From the IMG/VR virus record IMGVR_UViG_3300025671_000326, positions 1 to 30,595 of that record: a DNA stretch of 30,595 bases. One strand, 5' to 3'. Within the stretch, counting starts at the first letter, position 1; each line of letters starts with the position of its first letter. Under the pieces are notes generated by a model, which saw only the letters and a list, made by a program, of their open reading frames with translations, did not search any database and was not told the DNA's origin. Made by a program: the position numbers and the translations under genes. This stretch comes from a virus. This document shows, piece by piece, positions 23,269 through 29,326 of this stretch.

Positions 23269-23291
23269 ATTATACCACATTTTTCTTATTA
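23269..23291 (-). promoter_or_regulatory. Possible sigma70 extended -10 promoter for the gp43 C-half
   Basis: TGTGGTATAAT (TATAAT at 23269-23274 with an upstream TGG) overlaps the HNH stop. A weak -35 (TTCATT) lies 17 bases further up. Initiation near 23262 would leave only about ten bases before GTG 23251. Confidence 0.35.
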
Positions 23292-23737
23292 AATGAAGGA
23301 CGATTATTGTTCTGTGTTACATAATCCGCCCACACAACATTCTCCGGACAATAATCACCACTACTATCCAATCTTTCAAGTGTCATACCTTCTGGTGGTT
23401 CACCCATATCCTCATAAAAGTTTATAAAGGTTCTCCACCTATCACAAACTTTTATACCTTTTGCCCCATACTTATGATAACCAACACTATTGGGGTTATG
23501 GCATCTCATTACCATAGAGTTCCACCTACCATAAAGTTTTGTTTTAGTATGTTGATGGTTTCTTTCTTTTCTAGCACAACCACAGGATATAGTTGTTCCA
23601 TTTTTTAACTTCTCCCTCCTTACAGATTTCTCATTTCCACAGGAACATTCACACAACCAATATGTGCGTCTCCCTCTCCTTTCAACAGAAAGAGCAGTAA
23701 GCCTACCAAATGTTTGTCCGGTCAAATCTTCTAACAT
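23270..23737 (-). CDS. HNH homing endonuclease splitting gene 43
   Basis: This 155-aa protein has an N-terminal beta region (LTGQTFGRLTAL), a Cys-rich zinc-binding part (CECSCGN, SCGCARK), then LYGRWNSMVMRCHNPN, KYGAKGIKVCDRW and GMTLERLDSSGDYCPENVVWAD. That is the usual order of phage HNH/AP2-type homing endonucleases, in which the last block supplies the HNH metal site (this copy has LERLD where others have LDRID). It lies exactly between two halves of DNA polymerase gp43, in frame with the downstream half but closed by a TAA. It should cut uninterrupted gene 43. A hairpin and an exact late promoter lie upstream. Confidence 0.87.
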   Translation of the reverse strand: MLEDLTGQTFGRLTALSVERRGRRTYWLCECSCGNEKSVRREKLKNGTTISCGCARKERNHQHTKTKLYGRWNSMVMRCHNPNSVGYHKYGAKGIKVCDRWRTFINFYEDMGEPPEGMTLERLDSSGDYCPENVVWADYVTQNNNRPSFNKKNVV

Positions 23738-23742
23738 AATAC

Positions 23743-23785
23743 CCCCAATAAAGTATTATTTATATTATATGATATTTTATAGGGG
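23743..23785 (-). promoter_or_regulatory. Inverted repeat that would cover the HNH ribosome site
   Basis: CCCCTATAAA (23776-23785) pairs with TTTATTGGGG (23743-23752) with one mismatch. The downstream arm contains the G-rich ribosome-site-like run four bases before ATG 23737, and the late promoter lies in the loop. Confidence 0.55.
23757..23764 (-). promoter_or_regulatory. T4-type late promoter, exact TATAAATA, for the HNH gene
   Basis: The octamer lies 19 bases before ATG 23737, in the loop of the inverted repeat at 23743-23785. Confidence 0.7.
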
Positions 23786-23791
23786 AGGTGT

Positions 23792-25255
23792 TTACTTAAG
23801 ACCCCTTCTCTTCATCTCCGATTCAATATCAACTAGTTTCTGTTTACTCTTCAACATCTCCTTCTTAAAGGCCTTACGTTCAGCATACATCTTCTCCATC
23901 AATTCAGGTAGAAATCCCCTTTCATCCTTTCTATACATTGCACCATTAGCACAAACCGCATAGTCCTTATACATCTCAAATGTAACTTCTTCATTAAGAA
24001 GTTTATCCACACTCACACTTGGATGTTTCTCATCCAAAAGTGTTTCTGGTGAGATATTGTATTGCATGATTAAGTGAGGATATAGGGAGTTAAGGTCAAA
24101 AGAAACCACATAATCATAAAGACCTGGTTTAGGTTCTTTGACATAAGCTCCAGCAAACTTAGAATCTTTCTCACTTCTATCCTTTGGGGGAACTACAATT
24201 TTCTTCTTTTTCAAATAATTGTAGATAATGGTATCCCACAATCTAACCTGAAACATCACATCAGTGTAGTTGACTTTACCATCATATGCCATTGTGATAG
24301 CAAGTTCAATCAATCTCAACTTGTCTTCCAGTCGATCAACAAGTTCCACGTCAATAATGTTGTAATCTACAAACTTCTTCCAGTTCCCGTTATAGAAGTC
24401 TTTGAAAGTATCAAACTCGGAGTGATCCAACTTCTTCTGACCGAGTTCAATATTAGCAATATAGTCTAGTCGATAACTCTCTTGATTTGTATAAGTAAAC
24501 TTCTTATACAACTCCAGGTAATCTAGAGTAGTTGTGCCAGCAATATCATAAACATTAAACTTTCTACCCGAGATATAGATCTCTTCATGACTTACCAGTC
24601 CCCATGGTGAAAGAAGTTTAAGTTTCTTCTGTCCCATAATTCTGTCAATACGGCCACAAAGATATGGAATATCATAAAGACGACAATTCCAACCAGTCAC
24701 AACCTCAGGGGGATTTTTATTCCAATGATAGATGAAAGAATTAAGCATATCAACTTCATCATCATAATGATAATAAGTTACATTATCCTGAGTAGGAGTA
24801 TAAGGTTTTCTTCCCCAGGTCTTAATTTTTTTAGTGGCATAATCCTGCATGGAGATAGTGAGCATCTCCTCTGAACAAGAATCCGGATCAGGAAATCCTT
24901 GTTCAGATTTGACCTCAATATCAATGGTCACAAGATTGATTTTTTTAATATCAAACTTGATCTCATTTTCAGGATACTTATCAGAAATGTATTGGTAGAT
25001 GTACCTTTCATTACCATAGATTTTGAATCCATCTACATCTTCATACTTCTTATAAAACTCCCTACAATCCTTCACTGTACCTGGTTGAATAGGTTCTACA
25101 TTCTCACCATCAAGAGTTTTCCATCCAGTTTCTTTATTTGATTTCACATAAAGAGTTGGTTGAAATTCCTCTTTGAAGATGACGCTTTTCCCATTTTCAT
25201 ATCCACGGACCAAAAAGTTGTTACCAACCATCTGGACATTCGTATAATAACGCAT
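23792..25255 (-). CDS. 43: DNA polymerase gp43, N-terminal half
   Basis: This 487-aa protein carries the N-terminal domain, the 3'-5' exonuclease and the first part of the palm. Exo I is TIDIEV with D112 and E114 (the same numbers as T4 gp43), Exo II is TGWNCRLYDIPYL (D195) and Exo III is YNIIDVELV. Motif A reads SFDLNSLYPHLI (D387). The protein ends just after the helix KSKQKLVDIESEMKRRG, before motif B, so it cannot polymerise alone. Together with 22073-23251 it makes 879 residues, close to T4 gp43 (898). There are no intein motifs at the break. Confidence 0.92.
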   Translation of the reverse strand: MRYYTNVQMVGNNFLVRGYENGKSVIFKEEFQPTLYVKSNKETGWKTLDGENVEPIQPGTVKDCREFYKKYEDVDGFKIYGNERYIYQYISDKYPENEIKFDIKKINLVTIDIEVKSEQGFPDPDSCSEEMLTISMQDYATKKIKTWGRKPYTPTQDNVTYYHYDDEVDMLNSFIYHWNKNPPEVVTGWNCRLYDIPYLCGRIDRIMGQKKLKLLSPWGLVSHEEIYISGRKFNVYDIAGTTTLDYLELYKKFTYTNQESYRLDYIANIELGQKKLDHSEFDTFKDFYNGNWKKFVDYNIIDVELVDRLEDKLRLIELAITMAYDGKVNYTDVMFQVRLWDTIIYNYLKKKKIVVPPKDRSEKDSKFAGAYVKEPKPGLYDYVVSFDLNSLYPHLIMQYNISPETLLDEKHPSVSVDKLLNEEVTFEMYKDYAVCANGAMYRKDERGFLPELMEKMYAERKAFKKEMLKSKQKLVDIESEMKRRGLK

Positions 25256-25512
25256 TATTCAACTAGGCTTTCATACTTGTCTTTAAGTTTACCGTTTGGA
25301 TCTGCAATCGTCAAGATCTTATCCGAATGAATCATGAATGTGTTTTGAGTTGAATAATCAACCATCCAAGGAGAAAGAGAAAGATCGGATTGATTTAAAA
25401 TGAAGGGTTCTATCAATTTACAATCAGGTTCTCCGAGATCAGTTGATACTTCTTCAATCTGTGTTATCAGAATCTGATTGTTCGTCAACACTAGAAGTTT
25501 TAGATTTTTCAT
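25255..25512 (-). CDS. Sm-like protein, copy 1
   Basis: This 85-aa protein has the order seen in Sm-like phage proteins: strand LLVLTNNQILITQIEEV, a short loop, KLIEPFIL, then SLSPWMVDYSTQNTFMIHSDKILTIADP and a C-terminal LKDKYESLV. The SPW followed by a final I-x-D-P block is shared with the proteins at 25454 and 28041. Sm-like proteins usually form rings that bind U-rich RNA. A structure of an Sm-like protein of putative cyanophage origin is known, so the family exists in phages. It overlaps the second copy by 59 bases. Confidence 0.65.
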   Translation of the reverse strand: MKNLKLLVLTNNQILITQIEEVSTDLGEPDCKLIEPFILNQSDLSLSPWMVDYSTQNTFMIHSDKILTIADPNGKLKDKYESLVE

Positions 25513-25819
25513 ATTTTTCCAATCCTTTTACATATGTTTCTTTAAGTTTTTCAATTGGTTCGACCATACCAATAACCCAATCAGATACTACAGGGATATA
25601 TTGATCTTGGCTGAGAGGAGCCCATGGAATCAATTGCATCTTAAGTGAATTTTTACTTACACTTTCAGATGGGATATCTCCAAAGAGCTTTACTCTACAT
25701 GGAAATCCAAAGAAATAACCAACTACTTTATCTTCCCCGTCAGTTCCAGGAACTGTCATTTCTTTAACATCAGCAATAACGTCTTCACCAGACTTAAGCA
25801 TTACAAGTCTAATAGTCAT
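25454..25819 (-). CDS. Sm-like protein, copy 2, with acidic tail
   Basis: This 121-aa protein begins MTIRLVMLKSGEDVIADVKE, the classic first two strands of an Sm-like fold, and continues with VVGYFFGFPCRVKL, MQLIPWAPLSQDQYIPV and DWVIGMVEP. It ends in a charged, Ser/Asp-rich tail (SSVDEQSDSDNTD) that may be disordered. It is the longest of three related proteins here. Its ATG overlaps the stop of the 46-aa gene (ATGA). RNA binding is inferred from fold resemblance only. Confidence 0.7.
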   Translation of the reverse strand: MTIRLVMLKSGEDVIADVKEMTVPGTDGEDKVVGYFFGFPCRVKLFGDIPSESVSKNSLKMQLIPWAPLSQDQYIPVVSDWVIGMVEPIEKLKETYVKGLEKYEKSKTSSVDEQSDSDNTD

Positions 25820-25956
25820 TCTCCCAATTTCTCCTTATTAAGTCTTACAACTTCATGATAGATTTCCAGAGCTTTCAAAGTCTCAGGTGTTTCTACCCAA
25901 GACCACTCTTCAGTTCTTCCTTTTTTATCAATTTTCTCAAATTTTTTATTAGTCAT
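25816..25956 (-). CDS. Small conserved protein, 46 aa
   Basis: An ATG at 25956 opens 46 codons: MTNKKFEKIDKKGRTEEWSW, then VETPETLKALEIYHEVVRL and a short Lys/Glu tail. The stop overlaps the ATG of Sm-like copy 2 (ATGA), which supports translation. It is basic at the start and helical at the end; function unknown. A sigma70-like promoter lies just upstream, making it the first gene of the polymerase unit. Confidence 0.65.
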   Translation of the reverse strand: MTNKKFEKIDKKGRTEEWSWVETPETLKALEIYHEVVRLNKEKLGE

Positions 25957-25980
25957 TTTTTATAGAAATTCGTCAACTAC

Positions 25981-26010
25981 ATTATACCACAAATACACCA
26001 TTCTTTTCAA
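25981..26010 (-). promoter_or_regulatory. Sigma70-type extended -10 promoter for the gp43 unit
   Basis: TTGAAA (26005-26010) and TATAAT (25981-25986) are 18 bases apart, with TGG forming an extended -10. It overlaps the stop codon of the glutaredoxin-like gene and would start transcription about 25975. Confidence 0.5.
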
Positions 26011-26221
26011 GAAACTTAAGAGTATCTTTTAAACTACCAATGTGAGCATATCCTATTGAAATTTGTGGATATTCAGCGTTCTCACCAAATTCAGACTCAA
26101 ATGATTTTTGGCTGAAATGGTTATTCAACTTGTATTCTAGAATCTTTGAATTTAAAGATTCAAAAAGACTTTTAGCCCTTTCTGATTCTTGATTCCCATT
26201 TGTGTATATCACTACTTTCAT
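25982..26221 (-). CDS. Glutaredoxin-fold protein lacking the active-site cysteines
   Basis: The 79-aa sequence MKVVIYTNGNQESERAKSLF follows the glutaredoxin plan: beta strand, active-site loop, helix, strand (ILEYKL), then the cis-Pro block YPQISIGYAHIGSLKDTLKF and LEKNG. Where glutaredoxins have CxxC the loop reads NGNQES, and there is no Cys anywhere in the protein. It cannot do dithiol or monothiol chemistry, so a binding or structural role is more likely. ATG at 26221 fits the fold; a longer reading from 26248 adds nine polar residues and overlaps the previous gene. Confidence 0.72.
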   Translation of the reverse strand: MKVVIYTNGNQESERAKSLFESLNSKILEYKLNNHFSQKSFESEFGENAEYPQISIGYAHIGSLKDTLKFLEKNGVFVV

Positions 26222-26225
26222 AGTC

Positions 26226-26537
26226 TCAGTCTCTTTGTCTCCAGTCATCAGGTTTATCTTGTTTAAACCACTCTACAATTTCGTCAGCACCATGAAATCC
26301 GTTTGTATGATTTGAAGGATCAGGATCACCTAATCCCATTTTATTCAAAAAATCATCCATACTACCTTCCTCAATTCCAGATGCTTGGCGTCTTGCTTTA
26401 TTTAACATCTCACGAGCAGAAGTATTAGCTTTTGATAACTTTTCCGCCCATATCATATCATCTAATTTTACCTCTTCCCTATTTACAATACACTTACAAA
26501 TGAACTCCAACCGTAGTCTGTATTGGGTTGATAACAT
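26226..26537 (-). CDS. Conserved hypothetical protein of marine T4-like phages
   Basis: From ATG 26537 this 103-aa protein reads MLSTQYRLRLEFICKCIVNR, then a helix with DDMIWAEKLSKANTSAREML, a Met/Gly segment (DDFLNKMGLGDPDPSNH) and ends DKPDDWRQRD. I recall this pattern from marine T4-like phages but no function. A GTG at 26552 would add five residues. It follows the terminator after hsp20. Confidence 0.65.
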   Translation of the reverse strand: MLSTQYRLRLEFICKCIVNREEVKLDDMIWAEKLSKANTSAREMLNKARRQASGIEEGSMDDFLNKMGLGDPDPSNHTNGFHGADEIVEWFKQDKPDDWRQRD

Positions 26538-26569
26538 AGAATGTCTAATCACATCTGTGATATTTAGGG

Positions 26570-26608
26570 AAAAAAATAAGGAGATTCCTGGATTTTGCCA
26601 GGATCTCC
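26570..26608 (-). terminator. Strong rho-independent terminator after hsp20
   Basis: GGAGATCCTGG pairs with CCAGGAATCTCC (11 bp, one bulged A) around a six-base loop, followed by TTATTTTTTT. Confidence 0.9.
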
Positions 26609-26631
26609 TATGCGGCGACGATACCTAATAT

Positions 26632-27066
26632 TTATAGGTAATCTTTTCTTTGATGATGTTCTGGAACGACTTTACCGAGTGTAATACTCAGTAACCCATC
26701 CTCAAAAGTAACTGATCTAACTTCCGTTTCATCTGAGAGTGTCCAAGATCTGGTGAAAGGTCTCTGAGCCACTCCTCGGTGGACGTATTCTGTTCCTGTT
26801 TCTTTATCCTCTTTTTGTCCTTCGACAAAGAGTTTACCATCTTGTGTGTAGACATTGACTTCTGCTTTTCTGAATCCTGCTAATGCAAGTTCTAATCTCG
26901 ATTCTGTGTTGCTGATCGTAACTAGATTGTATGGTGGATAATTACTTGTTGTTTCATGCAAAGTTGTAATACGATCAAAGTAATCTTCCATACCAATGCT
27001 GTTTCTATTTATGAGGTCTAGAAACTGATTCAAATTTGCGGCATTATACTTCATAAGGTTGGTCAT
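26632..27066 (-). CDS. hsp20: Small heat-shock protein (Hsp20, alpha-crystallin domain)
   Basis: This 144-aa chaperone has a short N-terminal arm (NAANLNQFLDLINRNSIGM), an alpha-crystallin domain from about residue 45 (PPYNLVTISNTESRLELALA, VYTQDGKLFVEGQKE, FTRSWTLSDETEV) and the closing FEDGLLSITLGKVVPE. Hsp20 genes are typical of marine T4-like cyanophages and are thought to hold unfolded proteins during infection. ATG 27066 is chosen because AAGGAG lies 7 bases upstream; the longer frame from 27120 is not needed. Terminators on both sides make it a single-gene unit. Confidence 0.92.
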   Translation of the reverse strand: MTNLMKYNAANLNQFLDLINRNSIGMEDYFDRITTLHETTSNYPPYNLVTISNTESRLELALAGFRKAEVNVYTQDGKLFVEGQKEDKETGTEYVHRGVAQRPFTRSWTLSDETEVRSVTFEDGLLSITLGKVVPEHHQRKDYL

Positions 27067-27073
27067 TTTACTT

Positions 27074-27079
27074 CTCCTT
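27074..27079 (-). promoter_or_regulatory. Shine-Dalgarno site fixing the hsp20 start
   Basis: AAGGAG lies 7 bases before ATG 27066. Confidence 0.7.
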
Positions 27080-27125
27080 CTTGAGCGAGATTTGATTGTG
27101 TGGACCCCGAAGGCATCCAATACTA

Positions 27126-27131
27126 ATTATA
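27126..27131 (-). promoter_or_regulatory. Possible -10 element (TATAAT) for hsp20
   Basis: A perfect TATAAT lies about 60 bases before the hsp20 ATG, in the short gap after the regA terminator. No good -35 is seen, so an activator or an extended element would be needed. Confidence 0.4.
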
Positions 27132-27137
27132 CACGAT

Positions 27138-27174
27138 ACAAAAAAAGATGATGTAGTAATAACCACACCATCTT
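27138..27174 (-). terminator. Rho-independent terminator after regA
   Basis: AAGATGGTGTGG pairs with CTACATCATCTT (12 bp including two G-U pairs) around TTATTA, followed by a run of T. Confidence 0.85.
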
Positions 27175-27224
27175 ATATGGGTTTCCGACTTTTGAAGCGA
27201 CCGCACGAAAGATCGCAAATTTAT

Positions 27225-27662
27225 TTATTCATCTTCCTGAGCCTTACCTTTCTTACCAATATTATACTTCTGTTGCAGATTCCACTCATTCTTATCTCTG
27301 TAAGGAAGAACTTTAATCTGATTTAATGGTGCAATATCAAGAATTAAATCTTCCTTTACAACTTGAATCAAACCCCAGTCAACAAGAAGTCTGGTAATAC
27401 GGTTTCTTCTCTGAACATCATTCACTGTAAGATTTGCATACTTACCATCAAGTGCAAACAGTTCTTTGAAGTGAACAATATAATACTTACCTTGTTTATG
27501 AAGGATATGACAAGATTGATAGAGTTTCTTTTCCTTACGAGAAGCTACACCAATTCTTGTAAGTGTTTCACGGACCTTAAGAAAATCATCAGGTTCATTT
27601 AACCTAACCTCAACCATTTTCTCTTGAGACCAATTAACCTGAGGTTCAACAGTTTGATTCAT
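27225..27662 (-). CDS. regA: Translational repressor RegA
   Basis: RegA binds start regions of many early phage mRNAs and lowers their translation. This protein matches T4 RegA in order and wording: EPDDFLKVRETLTRIGVA, LYQSCHILHKQGKYYIVHFKE (split by me at Lys), LVDWGLIQVV and EWNLQQKYNIG near the end. The T4-like similarity starts at the internal Met16 (27617); ATG 27662 is kept because it overlaps the gp62 stop (ATGA), but the shorter start, preceded by AAGAG, is a fair alternative. It ends the clamp-loader operon before a terminator. Confidence 0.93.
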   Translation of the reverse strand: MNQTVEPQVNWSQEKMVEVRLNEPDDFLKVRETLTRIGVASRKEKKLYQSCHILHKQGKYYIVHFKELFALDGKYANLTVNDVQRRNRITRLLVDWGLIQVVKEDLILDIAPLNQIKVLPYRDKNEWNLQQKYNIGKKGKAQEDE

Positions 27663-28039
27663 TTTTTTCCACCAGTGTCAAGTCGTTTCTTTATAAATTC
27701 AATTTGTTCATGAGATAAAATTTTCATTACCTGAGATGCTTTTTCATTACTATAACCATAGTAACTCTTTACATATTCAAGATCTGTGATCTTATCCTTT
27801 CGAATCCAAGGAGAGAACCTTTTCTTCTTTCTCAGAATATTTATATAAAAATTATATTGTATATCTTTATCTAAGAAATGATACTTATTCATTTCATTAG
27901 CGAAGAGAATACAGTCAAGATGACCTGACAGGCATTTATTTACAATAAAAGGAGGATAATCCTTCTTGAGAGATGGATCCTCCTCCAAAAGATTTTTCTT
28001 TGTAAAATTAATTGAGTTTAACCAATCCTTAAGTTCCAT
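27659..28039 (-). CDS. 62: Clamp loader small subunit (gp62-like)
   Basis: This 126-aa protein begins MELKDWLNSINFTKKNLLEE and includes FIVNKCLSGHLDCILFANEM, RKKKRFSPWIRK and YGYSNEKASQVMKIL, the pattern I associate with gp62 of marine T4-like phages. It partners with gp44 to load the gp45 sliding clamp. It is shorter than T4 gp62 and diverges strongly from it, so position between gp44 and RegA is important evidence. It overlaps regA by 4 bases. Confidence 0.85.
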   Translation of the reverse strand: MELKDWLNSINFTKKNLLEEDPSLKKDYPPFIVNKCLSGHLDCILFANEMNKYHFLDKDIQYNFYINILRKKKRFSPWIRKDKITDLEYVKSYYGYSNEKASQVMKILSHEQIEFIKKRLDTGGKK

Positions 28040-28040
28040 A

Positions 28041-28325
28041 TCAAAGAATCAACTTTTTATTAGGTGTTGCAATTGGAGAAAAAATCTTTTCATAATTCTC
28101 CACTACATCATCTCTGGCATCACATTGATAAACAATAAATTGTTTGTCAATTGTCAATGTTGTCTTATCTTTTTGAAGAATAGACCAGGGCCCAAAACCA
28201 ACTTGTCCAGATGCATTAGGAATTGCTACAAGTGGGTTCTCAATCTCAATAGTGTTTTCATCTTCATTGATGAGGGTAAAGATAACTTCTTCACCCGTGT
28301 TCATACGAAATACTTTAACGTTCAT
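28041..28325 (-). CDS. Sm-like protein, copy 3
   Basis: This 94-aa protein is the clearest Sm-like member: VKVFRMNTGEEVIFTLINED (strands 1-2), TIEIENPLVAIPN, GFGPWSIL, then LTIDKQFIVYQCDARDDVVE and YEKIFSP. It sits between gp44 and gp62, whose products act as one complex, so it is co-expressed with the clamp loader. RNA binding or a regulatory role in this operon is inference. Confidence 0.72.
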   Translation of the reverse strand: MNVKVFRMNTGEEVIFTLINEDENTIEIENPLVAIPNASGQVGFGPWSILQKDKTTLTIDKQFIVYQCDARDDVVENYEKIFSPIATPNKKLIL

Positions 28326-28334
28326 TTTAATAAA

Positions 28335-29291
28335 TCATTTAAAATTACATTCAACCATAATTTCCGTCAACGCCGCCAGAAGATTAATTTCTTGATCTGC
28401 GACGAACGCAATTTGATACTGATACTTAGCAATAATAAGGACAGCAGCAGCAATACCAGGGCCGTCCAGGGCATTATAACAACCATCGTAAATGCGGCGA
28501 AGAAGTAAAGAAGGATCATTATCCAAGTTATTAACGACCCACTTCCGTACTTCAGAAAAGTTTTTTTCTTTGAGGTTTTTAAAGAGATCATCTGTTTTTA
28601 CATCACTAAAGGTTGCTAGAATTCCAGTGTCAATTTTACCACTAACAGAATATCTTTGACACTCGTTAAGAACACGTCTCCAATCTGGGAAGTGTTTATT
28701 GATAAGTTCTACAAGAACTTTTGGATCATATTCCACACTCTCCGTCTCAAGTATAGACCGGAGACGGTTGAAAAACTTCGCTGCAAGTTCTTGTCGTTCC
28801 TTTCCTTTGAGGGAGAAGTCAATGACGGCACAACGAGAGTGGAGAGGTTCAATGATTTTGTTTTTGTAGTTACATGTAAAGACGAATCTACAATTACCAA
28901 CAAATTCCTCTGTAAACGCCCTAAGGGCGAGTTGTACATCCGGGGTTGTGTTATCTGCCTCATCAATGATGATGACTTTGTGTTTAGCATCTGATGAAAG
29001 TGATACGGTCGAAGCGAAGTTCTTCGCATTGTTTCTGACAGTATCGATGAATCTACCCTCGTCGGATCCATTAATGACATAAACATCTACTCCAAGTTCA
29101 TTACAAAGTGCTTTAGCTACGGTAGTTTTACCACATCCAGGAGGACCGGATAAGAGGAGATTTGGGACCTCTCCTTGTGTTAGGAAGTCCTTGAAGGTCT
29201 TTTTAATACCCTCTGGAAGGATACATTCTTCAATTGTTTGTGGGCGATAAGATTCACACCAGACGAAATGTTTTCTATCAATAGGAGACAT
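28335..29291 (-). CDS. 44: Clamp loader ATPase subunit (gp44-like)
   Basis: gp44 is the AAA+ ATPase that, with gp62, opens and loads the sliding clamp. From ATG 29291 the protein is 318 aa, near T4 gp44 (319). It has ESYRPQTIEECILP, Walker A LLSGPPGCGKTTVAKALC (S48-T57 core), Walker B KVIIIDEADN, sensor FTCNYKNKIIEPLHSRC with the SRC arginine finger, and FPDWRRVLNECQRYS. The longer frame would need TTG at 29324. No ribosome site is visible upstream, perhaps because the plus-strand endonuclease gene begins 36 bases away. Confidence 0.93.
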   Translation of the reverse strand: MSPIDRKHFVWCESYRPQTIEECILPEGIKKTFKDFLTQGEVPNLLLSGPPGCGKTTVAKALCNELGVDVYVINGSDEGRFIDTVRNNAKNFASTVSLSSDAKHKVIIIDEADNTTPDVQLALRAFTEEFVGNCRFVFTCNYKNKIIEPLHSRCAVIDFSLKGKERQELAAKFFNRLRSILETESVEYDPKVLVELINKHFPDWRRVLNECQRYSVSGKIDTGILATFSDVKTDDLFKNLKEKNFSEVRKWVVNNLDNDPSLLLRRIYDGCYNALDGPGIAAAVLIIAKYQYQIAFVADQEINLLAALTEIMVECNFK

Positions 29292-29296
29292 GTTAT

Positions 29297-29304
29297 AATA
29301 AATA
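29297..29304 (+). promoter_or_regulatory. T4-type late promoter, AATAAATA, plus strand
   Basis: A 7-of-8 match lying 22 bases before the ATG of the plus-strand GIY-YIG gene. Confidence 0.5.
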
Positions 29305-29326
29305 AAAGGGTCTGTAAGTTTCAATA

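Noticed and set aside
23252-23791. Group I intron in gene 43 carrying the HNH ORF
   Set aside because: Only about 75 bases lie outside the HNH ORF between the two polymerase halves, far too few for a group I core; I saw no P/Q/R/S-like conserved core.
26548-26561. Perfect palindrome ATCACATCTGTGAT before the 103-aa gene
   Set aside because: It is a single short site with no second copy found in the window and no known matching regulator; not enough to call an operator.
26629-26636. Exact TATAAATA at the end of hsp20
   Set aside because: It overlaps the hsp20 stop codon and is followed at once by a strong terminator, so no gene could use it sensibly; it is also part of a small local hairpin.
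27222-27229. AATAAATA octamer at the end of regA
   Set aside because: The next gene starts over 150 bases away beyond a terminator; treated as a chance match.
27966-28508. Plus-strand ORF of 180 codons opposite gp62 and the Sm-like gene
   Set aside because: It lies antisense to well supported genes, has low-complexity hydrophobic and Asn-rich composition and no ribosome site; likewise 4898-5362 opposite nrdA.
29291-29324. Longer gp44 from TTG 29324, and a sigma70-like TTGAAA-18-TATTAT there
   Set aside because: gp44 similarity begins at ATG 29291, and the promoter would initiate at or beyond that start codon.
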